Part shown: in pieces, positions 1 to 11,700 of the stretch | How the letters are laid out: the number at the start of each line of letters is the position of its first letter | Position numbering within the stretch: the first letter of the stretch is position 1 | From: Sesamum alatum | Lineage: Eukaryota; Streptophyta; Magnoliopsida; Lamiales; Pedaliaceae | Assembly: GCA_034509735.1 (NCBI GenBank) | Contig: JACGWO010000005.1 | Coordinates: forward strand, 20,697,264-20,761,263 | Reading direction: 5' to 3' | Length of the DNA stretch: 64,000 nucleotides | Notes under the pieces: model-generated | The model's input: only the letters and a program-made list of their open reading frames with translations | Databases searched by the model: none | Told to the model about the DNA's origin: nothing | Program-made: the position numbers and the translations under genes

Positions 1-600
1 TGACCGTTCCACGTAGTAACGGTTGTAGGAACTGTTGTGGAACGGTAAACCGTTGATGACGTCACAGTCGTGCTAATTGTAATAGAAATTAATAGGAACG
101 GTCGGACCGTTCCTATTAGAGTGCCAAAAATGGCGAGCCAATTTGTACACCTATAACCGTTCCTAAAGGGGACCTGATATATTTTGGACCTCGATTTGGA
201 ACACATGTGTGGGATTTGGAACGGTAGGCCGATCGGGAACATTGACCGTTACTGTATGTGTTCCAAAGACCGTGTCAATTTAGACCGGTTGGCTGACCGT
301 TCCAACATGTAGTCCTACAGGAGGCCCTTTTACGCCATGGGAAAAAATGTGATGCAATTACCGTTCCAAATTACGGGTATATAGTAAGTGAAATTGTGTT
401 ACAAGTACCGGTCCAAATTACCGTTCCTAATATGCGCTAACGTCTATATTACAACGGTAACTTTACTGTTCCTACTACCTCTCCTGAGACCGTTCCTAAA
501 GCTGGAACAACGACTATGTTTCAACAGCTAGTTTTGTGTTCCAAATAGTATTCTAATGACCGTTCGAATGTTTTCTATATATATGTCCCCCTTCTTTGTC
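1..600 (+). repeat. CACTA left subterminal repeat region
   Basis: Dense direct and inverted copies of an 8-10 bp motif (ACCGTTCC, GGAACGGT and one-base variants) fill this stretch. In this superfamily such motifs are the binding sites of the TNPA-type protein. The same sequence recurs inverted at about 12180-12788, differing mainly by C-to-T and G-to-A changes. Confidence 0.85.
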
Positions 601-666
601 ATTGTTCTTATACTTTCTCTCCAACTCATTTTGTATTTGTAACTCCCCCCCCCCTTGATTCTTTAT

Positions 667-736
667 ATGGAAAATCGAACATATCAATTACCGAGCGCGA
701 ATTTTGCATTGATATTGATAGGTGTTTTTGCTCATG
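667..736 (+). other. Possible 5' exon of the CACTA transposase transcript
   Basis: A short open stretch starts at ATG 667 and ends at a GTAAGT-like donor (about 736-741). An AG-ended intron would then lead to the TNP2 start at 828. The inverted copy retains a better donor (CTCAG before GTAAGT) but has ACG instead of ATG, so this may be an untranslated exon. The exon model is inference. Confidence 0.35.
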
Positions 737-827
737 TAAGTATGCAAAATTCTGTTATTTTTTCATATATATATATAATTTACTCTCGTCATTTAATTGT
801 TGTTGTGAATTATACGTAGGACCAATC

Positions 828-3800
828 ATGTTAAGACAGTTGAGGAAATGGATGTATGATCGAGACGTCCTGGGTTTGACGCTGGAGTTTGAGGATGGTG
901 TTACATATTTTTAGAATGGGCCCAGTCTCAGCGTACATATATGGACGGGGACAAGATTAAGTGTCCCTACCAGAAGTGCAAAAACGAACGGTTCAAAACA
1001 CCAGACGAGGTAAATTTTGATTTGTGTATGAAAGGGTTTATGCCAGAGTATTACAATTGGACTTCGCATGGTGAGGAGAGGGTGCAGGAATACTTTGAAG
1101 CATTGACAGCGCCCCCTCTGCAGCAGCAGCAAACGCCACCCGTTCACGAGGAGGGTAGTTCGCATTGGGGTGATGCGGCTCAGATGGATTGGGCGGGAGA
1201 GGATGGTATTCGATGCCGCCGGGCTGTCATTCTGGTCTTCGTACAACCAGGAGGGACCAAATGATGATGGTACTCGATATTGTCCATCTGATGTAGGTTT
1301 TAGTTCATATTATGATTCGGGGCCCTATGATTATGTGTCTGGCTTGTCAGACCGTTTTTTTGATGTAGTACATGCTGCGGACCAACCTTTGTGGAATGGC
1401 TGCACCACCTCTCAGTTGGCGTCAATTGCCTCTTTGGTGAATATCAAAGCCGAAGGGGGTTTTTCCGAGCATACATATGATCGGTTATGCCAGTGGGCTG
1501 ATATTGTAATGCCCCGCGATCACACTTTCCCCGCCAATTATTACAATACGAAGAAATTGATAAGAGAATTGGGTTTACCAGTTCAGAAGATTGATGCTTG
1601 CAAAAACGGTTGCATGTTGTACTGAGAGGACGATATTGATTTGGAATATTGCAAGTTCTGTGGAGACGCTAGGTACAAGCCCACCAGGGACAGAAATCCT
1701 AAACGCAAGAAGTCCCCGTATGCCATTTTTAAGTATCTACCGATTACCCCTCGGCTGCAGAGGTTGTATGCGTCGGAGGTCGCAGCAGAGCATATGACTT
1801 GGCATGCGAGCCATCAGACGGAGGAAGGATCCATGTGTCATCCGTCCGATGCAGAGGCTTGGAAGCATTTTGACCGGACGTATCCTGATTTTGCAGCTGA
1901 ACGAGGAATGTTAGACTTGGGTTATGCACGGATGGGTTTACACCGCACGGTCAGTATGGTAAAACTTACTCATGTTGGCCCGTGATACTTACACCGTACA
2001 ATCTCCCACCGGGAATGTGCATGAAGTCTGAGTATATGTTCCTAACATGGTGATCCCTGGCCTATCGAATCCCAAACGTCTTATCGATGTCTACTTGGAG
2101 CCGTTGATCGAGGAGTTGCAAAATTTATGGCATGTGGGTGTACGTACGCACGATACTGCGACAAACCAGGCATTCATGATCCATGCCGCATTGATGTGGA
2201 CAGTGAACGACCTTCCTGCTTATGGTATGGCGTCTGGATGAAGTACCGTCGGTGTTATGGGGTGTTCAGTTTGTATGGATGACACACGGGCATTCTATTT
2301 ACAGCACGATCGGAAGACATGCTATTTTGACTGCCACAGGCAATTCCTACCACCGGGTCATCCTTATCGCAGGAACAACTGTTGAGTGAACCAGAAAGCG
2401 ACGGTATCGACCATAAGTGGACAAAGAAAAGCATATTCTGGGAGCTTGAATACTGGGGGGCGTATCTGATATGACACAATCTTGATGTCATGCATATTGA
2501 GAAGAATGTGTTCGATAATATATTCAATACTGTGATGGACATCAAGGAAAAAACGAAGGACAATCTGAATGCACGGAAGGATCTGAAGATCATATGTAAT
2601 TGGCCGGAGCTTGAGGTGGACGAAAGGAGACCGAACGTGATGCCCAAGGCGGTATATACACTAACGAAGGCGCAAAAGAAGAAGATATATGAGTGGATTC
2701 GTTGTCTTAGGTTTCCTGATGGGTATGCCTCTAACTTGGCCCGTTGCGTCAACCTAAAGGAGTTGAGGATGCACGACATGAAGAGCCATGATTGTCATGT
2801 TTTCATGCAGAAATTGATTCCGGTTGCTTTTCGTGAAATGCTTCCAGAGCACGTGTGGGGGGCCTTGATGGAAGTCAGCCTTCTATTCCAGATCCTATGC
2901 TCAACAACACTAAATGTGGCCAAGGTAAAAGAATTGATGATAGTGTAGCCATCATCATGTGCAACCTCGAGAAAATTTTTCCTCCTTCCTTTTTCGACTC
3001 AATGGAGCATCTAATTGTTCACCTTCCATATGAGGGGCGCGTTGGGGGCCCTGTGCAATACAGGTGGATGTACCCATTTGAAAGGTAATTAAATAATTAA
3101 TATTGTTAAATATATACTTATTATTTGCATTTTAATAAATTGTCATATGAATAGATTCTTACGCGATTTGAAGAAAAAGGTGAAAAACAAAGCACACGTC
3201 GAGGCGTCAATTGTAGAGGCTTATATTGTCGAAGAAATCGGACTTTTCGCCTCGCACTACTTCGAACCGCACATTCTGTGCAAGCGAAACAGACTCGGTC
3301 GGAACGACGATCTCACGAGCAATGATGATCGAATTGTTCGGTCCATTTTCAATTACCCAGGCCGAGCAAGTGGAGCCTCGAAGAAGAGATGGCTGAGCGG
3401 GAGGAACTTCATGCTATCGAGACATACGTCTTGTGTAATTGTGAAGTAGTTGCACCATACTACGAGTAAGTGTCTTATACAAACGTAATTATCTGGTACG
3501 AATCATTTCAATTTCAATTACATGTATATTTATAACTATCAGTTTTACTATAACAGGTCATTCCTGAATGAACTGTTCGAGCAACACAATTCGGAGGACC
3601 CGATAATTGATCAACTAGTGGTGACACAATTCAAGGATTGGTTCAAGGCTCGTGTAAGTATAATCGATTTGTTGTAATTAATGCGATATACCATGAATTT
3701 GTAATCAATTATTTCAATTGCTATATATATCATTAATTGCAGGTGAAACCCGAATTGAATCACACAAACGAGGATTTGTTGAAGTTGCATTATTGGGGGC

Positions 3801-4440
3801 CAAGAGCAGAAGTCACGATATACCCATCTTACTTCGTCAATGGCTTCAATTTCCACACTGAACGTCACAATGTCGGGAAGTCAACAATGAATTGTGGTGT
3901 TTGTGTCAAAAGCTCATCATATACAGATACGGATTCTGAATTTTATGGAATTTTCGAAGAGATAATTCAGCTAGATTACCCACTAATTCCGAACATGCAC
4001 ATTGTACTGTTTAATTGTCGTTGGGTCGATCCGATCAGAGGCATGAAGATACACCCTCGTTATCACATTGTTGATGTCAACTTCAAAAAGCTCTACCAAG
4101 AGAATGAACCATTCATACTGGCACAACAAGCAGTACAAGTATACTACGGAATTTCCCGAGCATGAAGAAGGACAAAGTCGACTGGAAAGCTGTTTGCAAA
4201 ATCAAGACTCAAAGAGTTATCGATAACTCGCGTCGGACCGAGGTTGCCTATCAGATGGATGAAGTCGTACCTAATCCAGATGTTGTAATAGATAACCAAA
4301 CATTTGTACTGCATGACCCAACGGGAATACAATTGGTCGTTGATCATGGAGCAGGGCCATCGCGCTCGCTAGACAGGGAATCCGAAGATGAAGATGAAGA
4401 TAGCTTTGACGAGGCTGAGTCCAATGAAGAGAGTTTTTGA
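828..4440 (+). pseudogene. CACTA TNP2-like transposase, broken
   Basis: Read piecewise, the parts are: an N-terminal transposase-associated domain (from ATG 828, Cys-rich around 950-1080), a TNP2 transposase domain (about 1590-2400), DUF4218 (about 2490-3475) and DUF4216 (about 3825-4200), then an acidic tail ending at 4440. Likely introns lie at 3085-3154, from about 3470, and from about 3654. Breaks seen: a 1-base deletion near 905 creating TAG, TGA at 1623 replacing a Trp codon, a ~110-bp deletion at 2373-2378, and a frameshift near 3358. In an intact element this protein would be the transposase that binds and cuts the termini. Family assignment is from recognised domains; inactivity is inferred from the breaks. 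Confidence 0.88.
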
Positions 4441-4527
4441 ATTTTCCAATAAATTTCTGTAATTTTTTATCACAGTTATTATTAAAATTGGATTTGATAG
4501 ATGTATTTTGATTATCAGGACCATTGC

Positions 4528-4713
4528 TATTTGAGGTACAATATTTCAAATATGACTGCTAATTAAAAAAAATGAGGAAAATTTTAATTAGGAACGGTCC
4601 AAATTTATACTTACCGTTCCTATTTGAGGTACAATATTTCAAATATGGCGGCTAATTAAAAAAATGAGGAAAATTTGAATTAGGAACGGTACAAATTTAT
4701 CAGGACCGTACAT
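4528..4713 (+). repeat. Two tandem 93-bp repeats downstream of TNP2
   Basis: Unit 1 (4528-4620) and unit 2 (4621-4713) share a TTTGAGGTACAATATTTC start and a GGAACGGT motif near the end. This places an internal copy of the subterminal motif between the two transposon genes. Confidence 0.8.
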
Positions 4714-4860
4714 CCGCTCTCTCTGTCGCCGCCGTACATCCGCTCTCTGTCTCTCGCCACCACCACCACCACCACCACCACCACCCTCTCTCTCTGACTC
4801 TCGCCACCCCAACCCGACCAGCACTCGTGGCCAGCCACCACCCCACTCAGGTTCTTCACT
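4714..4860 (+). repeat. CT-rich stretch with a (CCA)n microsatellite
   Basis: CT-rich sequence with a duplicated GTACATCCGCTCTCT motif surrounds about ten CAC/CCA units (about 4757-4785). It could be the 5' untranslated region of the second transposon gene; no reading frame is convincing. Confidence 0.7.
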
Positions 4861-5470
4861 CCATTTCAGAAATTTTGTGTAATTTCAGACCATTTATGTA
4901 ATTTCATAAATTTTTTGGTTATTTTGTATAGCTTATGTAAATTTTAGGATAACTTCAGTAATTTCTGTAGATTTTAGGTAATTTTTTGTAATGATATGTA
5001 CATTTTAGGAATTTCTATTAATTTCTACAATTTATGTTGTAATTTCTGTTAAGTTATTTAAATGTTGGTTAATTTTTGTAATTTGTGTTGTAATTTGACA
5101 AATTTATGTAAATGTTGGTAATTTCAGAAAATTGGTGTAATTATGTAATGTTAGGGGTATGCAATTTTTGTGCATTGTGAATTTTCTGTTTTTTTTTTTT
5201 TTAATTTTCTGTAATTATTTCTAGAATTTTCTGTTTTTATTTGTGTATTTTCTGTAATTATTAGAAAATTCAGAAAACAAATTAGAAATTTAATATAATT
5301 ATTAGAAAATAATGTTATGAAAAATTATTAGAAAAATTGGAAAATAATGTATAGAAAAATTCTATACGAAAATGTTTTAAAAAAATTGTATGTAATTTTC
5401 TGTAAATTTTTAAAAAAATTTGGGTAATTTTCTATGATATATGAAATTTCAGAAATTTGTTAATCTGGAA
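4861..5470. other. AT-rich non-coding stretch between the CACTA genes
   Basis: AT-rich sequence with many loosely repeated TGTAATTT-like words. No supported gene or structured repeat is visible; it may be a large 5' intron of the second transposon gene. Confidence 0.5.
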
Positions 5471-5945
5471 ATTAGAATTTTTGGGGAATTTTTAATTTTT
5501 TAAAAATCTGGAAATTTGAATTTTTTAAAATTTGGAATTTTTTAAAAATCAGGAATTTTGAATTTTTTAAAAATCTGAAAATTTGAATTTTTTAAAATCT
5601 GGAATTTTGAGATTTTTAAAAATCTGGAATTTTGATTTTTTTAAAAATCTTGAATTTTTAATTTTTTAAAAATCTGGAAATTTGAATTATTTAAAATCTG
5701 GAATTTTGAATTTTTTAAAAATCTGGCATTTTTAATTTTTTAAAAATCTGGAAATTTTTATTTTTTAAATATCTGGAAATTTGAATTTTTTAAAATCTGG
5801 AATTTTGGATTTTTTAAAAATCTGGAAATTTGAATTTTTTAAAATCTGGAATTTTTAATTTTTTAAAAATCTGGAATTTTTAATTTTTTAAAAATCTGGA
5901 ATTTTTAATTTTTTAAAAATCTGGAAATTTGAATTTTTCAAAAAA
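5470..5945 (+). repeat. AT-rich minisatellite of ~25-bp units
   Basis: At least fifteen degenerate units built on AAATCTGGAATTTT and AATTTTTTAAA follow each other. Units differ by one to three bases and alternate between GGAAATTTGAA and GGAATTTTTAA forms. It has no coding potential and lies in the probable intron ahead of the Transposase_24-like exons. Confidence 0.85.
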
Positions 5946-6113
5946 TTCAGTAATTAAAAATATGATAATTTGAAGGAATCAGTGCAATTTTAGGGTAAAA
6001 TTATGGTATTTAATATAAATGTGTACATTTGTAGAATTTAGTTTGCATATATATTAAATATATTAGAAAATGTTCATTATTGAAATAAATTGATACTTAC
6101 ATGTATTTTTTAG
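5946..6113. other. AT-rich spacer with possible splice acceptor
   Basis: AT-rich sequence ending in a T-rich tract and TAG at 6111-6113, a plausible acceptor for the first recognisable exon of the next gene. Confidence 0.4.
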
Positions 6114-7700
6114 ATAATATCTGGTCGGGATTTTCCACCTCGAGGAGGTGGACGTGGCCGTGGTCGTGGCGAACCGGCTATACCACCGACTGGTGTTGCT
6201 TCCCAGGATGGGGAAGCAGTGTTCCGACCACCACCACCATCGGCAGAGCAGGCACCCGCACCACCTGTGCTGCAGAGCAGGCACCCGCACCACCTGCGCC
6301 GGATCAGCAGCCCGGTGCGTCTACCGCTGCGCCAGATCAACAGCCCGGACCATCCACTACTACACCGGCGATCGATCCGGCCCGTCCAAGGGCTGCCCCA
6401 CCACCACCACCACCACCGGCCCCAGCACTCCCACCACCATCCGCCCGCCAGTACATCACACTCGCCGATACGAGGTACAATTTATATTTTTAAATTTTTT
6501 TTTGTAATTTAAAATAATATTTTTATGTCATGCTAATTATTTTATAATTTCAGTCGTGATCGGAAGATCCACGAGCGCATGTAGCGGTCGTGCGAGGACA
6601 CTATCCCCATCCTTGGGGCAGTTTGCGCAAGGTGCCGCCAGAGCACCAGCATTTCTGGTTTGAGAGTTTGAAGGTAACGGCAATTAATTTTTATTTTTAA
6701 ATATTTTAACAATCTAAGTTAATATATATTTATATATATATTTTTTAATACAGATGACGTACTGGTGGGACGCCGACGACAAATCGATGTTCAAGATCTT
6801 CCATGTTTGGGTGGGGAAGTTCTTGAGGAAGAAGTTCGTCCTCGCCAGACAGTCCCTGCAGAAGCCTCTATGGCTGGCAAACGAGGTCTGGCCGCAGCTC
6901 CTCCTGTATTGGGATTCCCCAGAGTTCAAGCAGGAGTGCGAGAAGATCAAGGTGAACTGGAACGCCAACCCAGCCGCATCCACTACTGTGTACCGCGGGG
7001 GATCTGTCTCCGTCGGTATGCACAAGCGGAAAATGGTAAGATATCTAAATTATTTCAATTATTTATTACTATTAAATTAAAATTGTTATAACTGTTTCCC
7101 ATTTCTTTTTACAGGAGGAGCAGCTCGGTCGGCCAGTGAAACAGATGGAGTTATTCTCCAGATGGTACAAGAAGAAGGCCGTCGGCGGCTGGAGCGTGTC
7201 GAGGGCAGCGGAGGTGGCGGTAAGTTGTAATTAATACATTCTAATTTATTTTTTTAAATATTTGAAAATTTTCTAATTTATTGTAATTATTTTTGCAGGA
7301 GATGTTCCGAAAGATGATGGAGGATCATCAGTCTTAGGCCCCGTGCGACCCTGAGGATCCTGCTTCCGAATCAGAGGGCTCGGTGGCGCAGATCGAGCAG
7401 CAAATGTTGCTCACTTGCGTCGGGGGCAAGAACAAGGGCCGGGTATTTGGTCTTGGTTCTGAGGCCCTGGGGCTCAGCCAGACCGTTACCTCGCCATCAC
7501 CACCGCCACCGCCCGCGCCAGAGCCAGCGCCTTCGTCAAAAGTGGAGGGTCGGTTAGGCTGCCTTGAGGAGATGATGGCGGACCTGATGGGCATGGTGAA
7601 GGACATGTAGACCAGTCGCTCCGGCGTCGGCCCGTCACCTAGAGACCCCACCCGTCCAGACATTGACGAGATGGACGAGGCCGATGGGGACGAAGAGTAA
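6114..7700 (+). pseudogene. Plant En/Spm Transposase_24-like (TNPA-type) gene, broken
   Basis: Five exons can be placed by GT...AG borders: 6114-6474, 6554-6673, 6754-7035, 7115-7219 and 7299-7700. Exon 1 encodes an RGG-like stretch followed by a Pro/Ala/Gln-rich region. Exons 2-4 encode the conserved Trp-rich core of the Ptta/En/Spm family (around 6600-7210). Exon 5 encodes a proline-rich and then acidic tail. The family assists TNP2 by binding subterminal repeats (known for En/Spm; inferred here). Breaks: a 29-bp tandem duplication in exon 1 (6243-6300) shifts the frame, and in-frame TAG codons occur at 7335 and 7608. The most upstream exon is not identified. Confidence 0.8.
6243..6300 (+). 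repeat. 29-bp tandem duplication in exon 1
   Basis: Two copies beginning GCAGAGCAGGCACCCGCACC start at 6243 and 6272. Because 29 is not a multiple of three, the frame changes between the RGG/Pro-rich part and the later Pro/Gln-rich part. Confidence 0.85.
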
Positions 7701-7876
7701 ATTATTTTTTTTAATCAAATCGGATAATATTCGTATTTAATATAATTTTTATTTCTAAATTATGCATTTTTTCATATTTAAATATTAATTATATAATCAA
7801 AATATTATTATTAATTTAATTTATATTTAAATGATAAAAACTATTAATATAAAAAAAATAAATAATTTATTATTTA
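7701..7876. other. AT-rich 3' flank of the Transposase_24-like gene
   Basis: A T/A-rich stretch with possible polyadenylation words follows the TAA at 7698-7700. No gene is seen. Confidence 0.5.
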
Positions 7877-8585
7877 GGAGCGGTACTTTAGACGGTTCTT
7901 AAGCGCAACTTACAGTTCCTATATTTGACTTTTTCAAAGACTTACCGTTCCCAATGCCGATGAAATAACCATTCCAACTATACACGTCAACCGTTCCTAA
8001 AGACAGAACCTACCGTGCCTAATTGTATTCCAAAATCAATCCTTTCGTGGTTAGGCTTTTGTTCTAAAGACAATACCAAAAACCGGTCCAAAATGGTATT
8101 CCAAAGTTAGAGTGCAAACACCATTCTTAAACGTCGCGACAAAATATATTCCAGTTACCAGTCCTAATCTCTACAACTAACCGTTCCTATATGGATTCCA
8201 GACACCATGCTAAATTTTATCTACAACATAAGCGGACTATTCAAAAAAAAGTTCTAACGACCGTTCCTAATTGCGCGATTTAGTTTCGATGCTACCATTC
8301 CTAATGTTTATAAAGTGTTCCAAATGCAAAAAAAATTAAAATTATACGTACAAAGGTAATTAGGAACGGTAGAACCAGATGGTGCCAAACACCGTTCCCA
8401 AATAGGAACGGTAATCTCGGTACCATTCCTAATAATTAGGATCGCCTCTTATTGCCACGGATAGCCTCCCGTTCCTCAACCGTTCCTAATTGCAGTCCAA
8501 AAGGTTCAAGTGAAGTATTTACCGTTCCAAATAATAAAAAAAAACCGGTCCTGTTACCGTCCCAATTTCCGCTTTTTTTTTAGTG
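7877..8585 (+). repeat. CACTA right subterminal repeats and terminus
   Basis: More than twenty ACCGTTCC/GGAACGGT-type motifs in both orientations run up to the terminus TTTTTTTTAGTG at 8585. The spacing and motif match the left end, so the two ends belong to one element. Confidence 0.85.
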
Positions 8586-8754
8586 TAATTTTATTAACTT
8601 TCAACTTAAAATCTTTACCTAAACTAAAAAAACTTAGTTATATCACAAGTTAAAAAATCAACTAAACTAGTGTAATTTTATTAACTTTCAACTTAAAATC
8701 TTTAACTAAACTAAATAAATTTAGTTATATCACAAGTTAAAAATTCAACTAAAC
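8581..8754 (+). repeat. 87-bp direct tandem repeat at the CACTA junction
   Basis: Copies at 8581-8667 and 8668-8754 both start with TAGTG, the last five bases of the upstream CACTA terminus, and both end in CAACTAAAC. The second copy abuts the broken end of the inverted CACTA copy at 8755. The sequence is otherwise AT-rich and non-coding. Confidence 0.88.
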
Positions 8755-11700
8755 GATTCACTATCTGGCGAGCGCGATGGCCCTGCTCCATGATCAACGA
8801 CCAATTGTATCCCCGTTGGGTCATGCAGTTCAAATGTTTGGTTATCTATTACAACATTTGGATTAGGTACGACTTCATCCATCTGATAGGCGACCTCGGT
8901 CCATCGCGAGTCATCGATAACTCTTCGAGCCTTGATTTTGCAAACAACTTTCCAGTCGACTTTGTCCTTCTTCATGATCAGGTAATCCGCGTAGTATACT
9001 TGTATTGCTTGTTGTGTCAATATGAATGGTTCATTCTTTTGGTAGAGCTTTTTGAAGTTGACATCAACGACGTGATAACGAGGGTGTATCTTCATGCCTC
9101 TGATCGGATCGACCCAACGACAATTAAATAGTACAATGTGCATGTTCGGAATTAGTGGGTAATCTAGTTGAATTATCTCGTCCAAAATTCCATAGAAGTC
9201 AGAATCCGTGTCTGTATATGATAAGCTTTTGACACAAACACCACAATTCATTGTTGACTTCCCGACATTGTGACGTTCAGTGTGGATATTGAAGCTATTG
9301 ACGAAGTAAGATGGGTAATTGAAAATGGACCAAACTATTCGATCGTCGTTGCTCGTGAGATCATCGTCCCGACCGGGTCTGTTTCTCTTGCAGAGAATGT
9401 GCGGGTCGAAATAGTGCAAGGAGAAAAGTTCGATTTCTTCGACAATATAAGCCTCTACAATTGACGCCTCGACGTGTGCTTTGTTTTTCACCTTTTTCTT
9501 CAAATCGCGCAGGAATCTATTAATATGACAATTTATTAAAATGCAAATAATAAATATATATGTAATAGTATTAATTATATAATTACCTTTAAATGGGTAC
9601 ATCCACCTATATTGCACGGGGCCCCCAACGCGCGCCTCATATGGAAGGTGAACAATTAGATGCTCCATTGAGTCGAAAAAAGAAGGAGGAAAAATTTTCT
9701 CGAGGTTGCACATGATGACGGCTACACTATCTTCCAATTCTTTTACATTAGCCACATCTAGTGTTGTTGAGCATAGGATCTGGAATAGAAGGCTGACTTC
9801 CATCAAGGCCTCCCACACATGCTCTGGAAGCATTTCACGGAAACCAACCAGAATCAACTTCTGCATAAATACATGACAATCATGGCTCTTCATGCCGTGC
9901 ATCCTCAACTCCTTCAAGTCGACGCAACGGGCCAAGTTAGAGGCATACCCATCAGGAAACCTAAGACAATGAATCCACTCAAATATCTTCTTCTTTTGCT
10001 CCTTCGTTAGTGTATATACCGCCTTGGGCATCACGTTCGGTCTCCTTTCGTCCACCTCAAGCTCCGGCCGATTACATATGATCTTCAGATCCTTCTGTGC
10101 ATTCAGATTGTCCTTCGTTTTTCCCTTGATGTCCATCACAGTATTGAATATATTATCGAACACATTCTTCTCAATATGCATGACATCAAGATTGTGTCAT
10201 ATCATATGCGCCCCCCAATATTCAAGCTCCCAGAATATGCTTTTCTTCGTCTACTTATGGTCGACACCGTAGCCTTCTGGTTCACTCAACGGTTGTTCGA
10301 CAACAACACTAAATGCATCGACACGGGTTTGGATATGTTCTCCAGTCAGCCTCGGACGTGCAACCTTCCTCTCCATTCGGTTTTTAGTGAAGGCTTTCTT
10401 GTTCCTGCGATAAGGATGACTCGGTGGTAGGAATTGCCTGTGGCACTCAAAATAGCATGCCTTCCGACTGTGTTGTAAATAGAATGCCCGTGTGTCCTCC
10501 ATACAAACTGGACACCCCATAACACCGGCGGTACTCCATCCAGACGCCATACCATAAGCAGGAAGGTCGTTCACTGTCCACATCAATGTGGCATGCATCA
10601 TGAATACCTGGTTTGTCGCAGTATCGTGCGTATGTACACCATTGATCAACGGCTCCAAGTAGACATTGATAAGACGTTTGGGATTTGATGGGCCAGGGAT
10701 CACCATCGTTAGGAACATATACTCAGACTTCATGCACATTCCCGGTGGGAGATTGTACGGTGTAAGTATCACGGGCCAACATAAGTAAGTTTTACCATAC
10801 AAACCGTGCGGTGCAAACCCATCCGTGTACAACCCAAGTCTAACATTCCTCGGTTCAGCTACAAAATCAGGATACGTCCGGTCAAAATACTTCCAAGCCT
10901 CTGGACGGATGACACATGGATCCTTCCTCCGTCTGATGGCTCGCATGCCAAGTCATATGCTCTGTTGTGACCTCTGTCGCATACAACCTCTGCAGCCGAG
11001 GGGTAATCGGTAGATACCTAAGAATGGCATACGGGGACTTCTTGCGTTTAGGATTTCTGTCCCTGGTGGGCTTGTACCTAGCGTCTCCACAGAACTTGCA
11101 ATATTCCAAATCAATATCGTCCTTCTAGTACAATATGCAACCATTTTTGCAAGCATCAATCTTCTAAACTGGTAAACCCAATTTTCTTATCAATTTCTTC
11201 GTATTGTAATAATCGGCCGGGAAAGGTGATCGCGGGGCATTACAATATCAACCCACTGGCATAACCGCTCATATGTATGCTCAGAAAAACCCTCTTCGGC
11301 CTTGATATTCACCAAAGAGGCAATTGACGCCAACTGAGAGGTGGTGCAGCCATTCCACAGAGGTTGGTCCGCAGCATGAACTACATCAAAAAAATGGTCT
11401 GACAAGTCAGACACATAATCATAGGGCCCCGAATCGTAATATGAACTAGGACCCACATCAGATGGACAATACCAAGTACCATCATCAGTCGGTCCATCCT
11501 GGTTGTACGAAGACCAAAATGACGGCCCGGCGGCATCGAATACCATCCTCTGCGCCCAATCCATTTGAGCCGCATCACCCCAATGCGAACTACCCTCCTC
11601 CTGAACGAGTGGTGTTTGCTGCTGCTGCATAGGGGGCGCTGTCAATGCTTCAAAGTATTCCTGCACCCTCTCCTCACCATGCGAAGTCCAATTGTAATAC

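Larger units (their letters stand above)
1..8585 (+). mobile_element. CACTA (En/Spm) DNA transposon, near complete, decayed
   Basis: The element carries a TNP2-like gene (828-4440) and a second intron-containing gene of the Transposase_24 class (6114-7700), both on +. Both ends are full of short subterminal repeats (ACCGTTCC/GGAACGGT), as expected of CACTA elements. The right end, read on the minus strand, begins CACTAAAAAAAAAGCGG at 8585. The left end is just outside the window: base 1 aligns about 55 bp inside the terminus of the inverted copy that ends at 12835. That implies a full length near 8.6 kb. It cannot be autonomous in this form because both genes are interrupted. Confidence 0.9.

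Noticed and set aside
4639..4824. Gly-rich minus-strand frame over the CCA microsatellite
   Set aside because: The polyglycine comes from the (CCA)n repeat read on the other strand.
5470..5945. CRISPR-like regular repeats
   Set aside because: Units are contiguous and degenerate with no unique spacers, and the context is a plant transposon intron.
8745..10181. A 478-codon intact host-like gene
   Set aside because: It is the decayed inverted TNP2 copy. The frame passes through an intron and a deletion, its N-terminal domains lie upstream behind stops, and its end is the tandem repeat.
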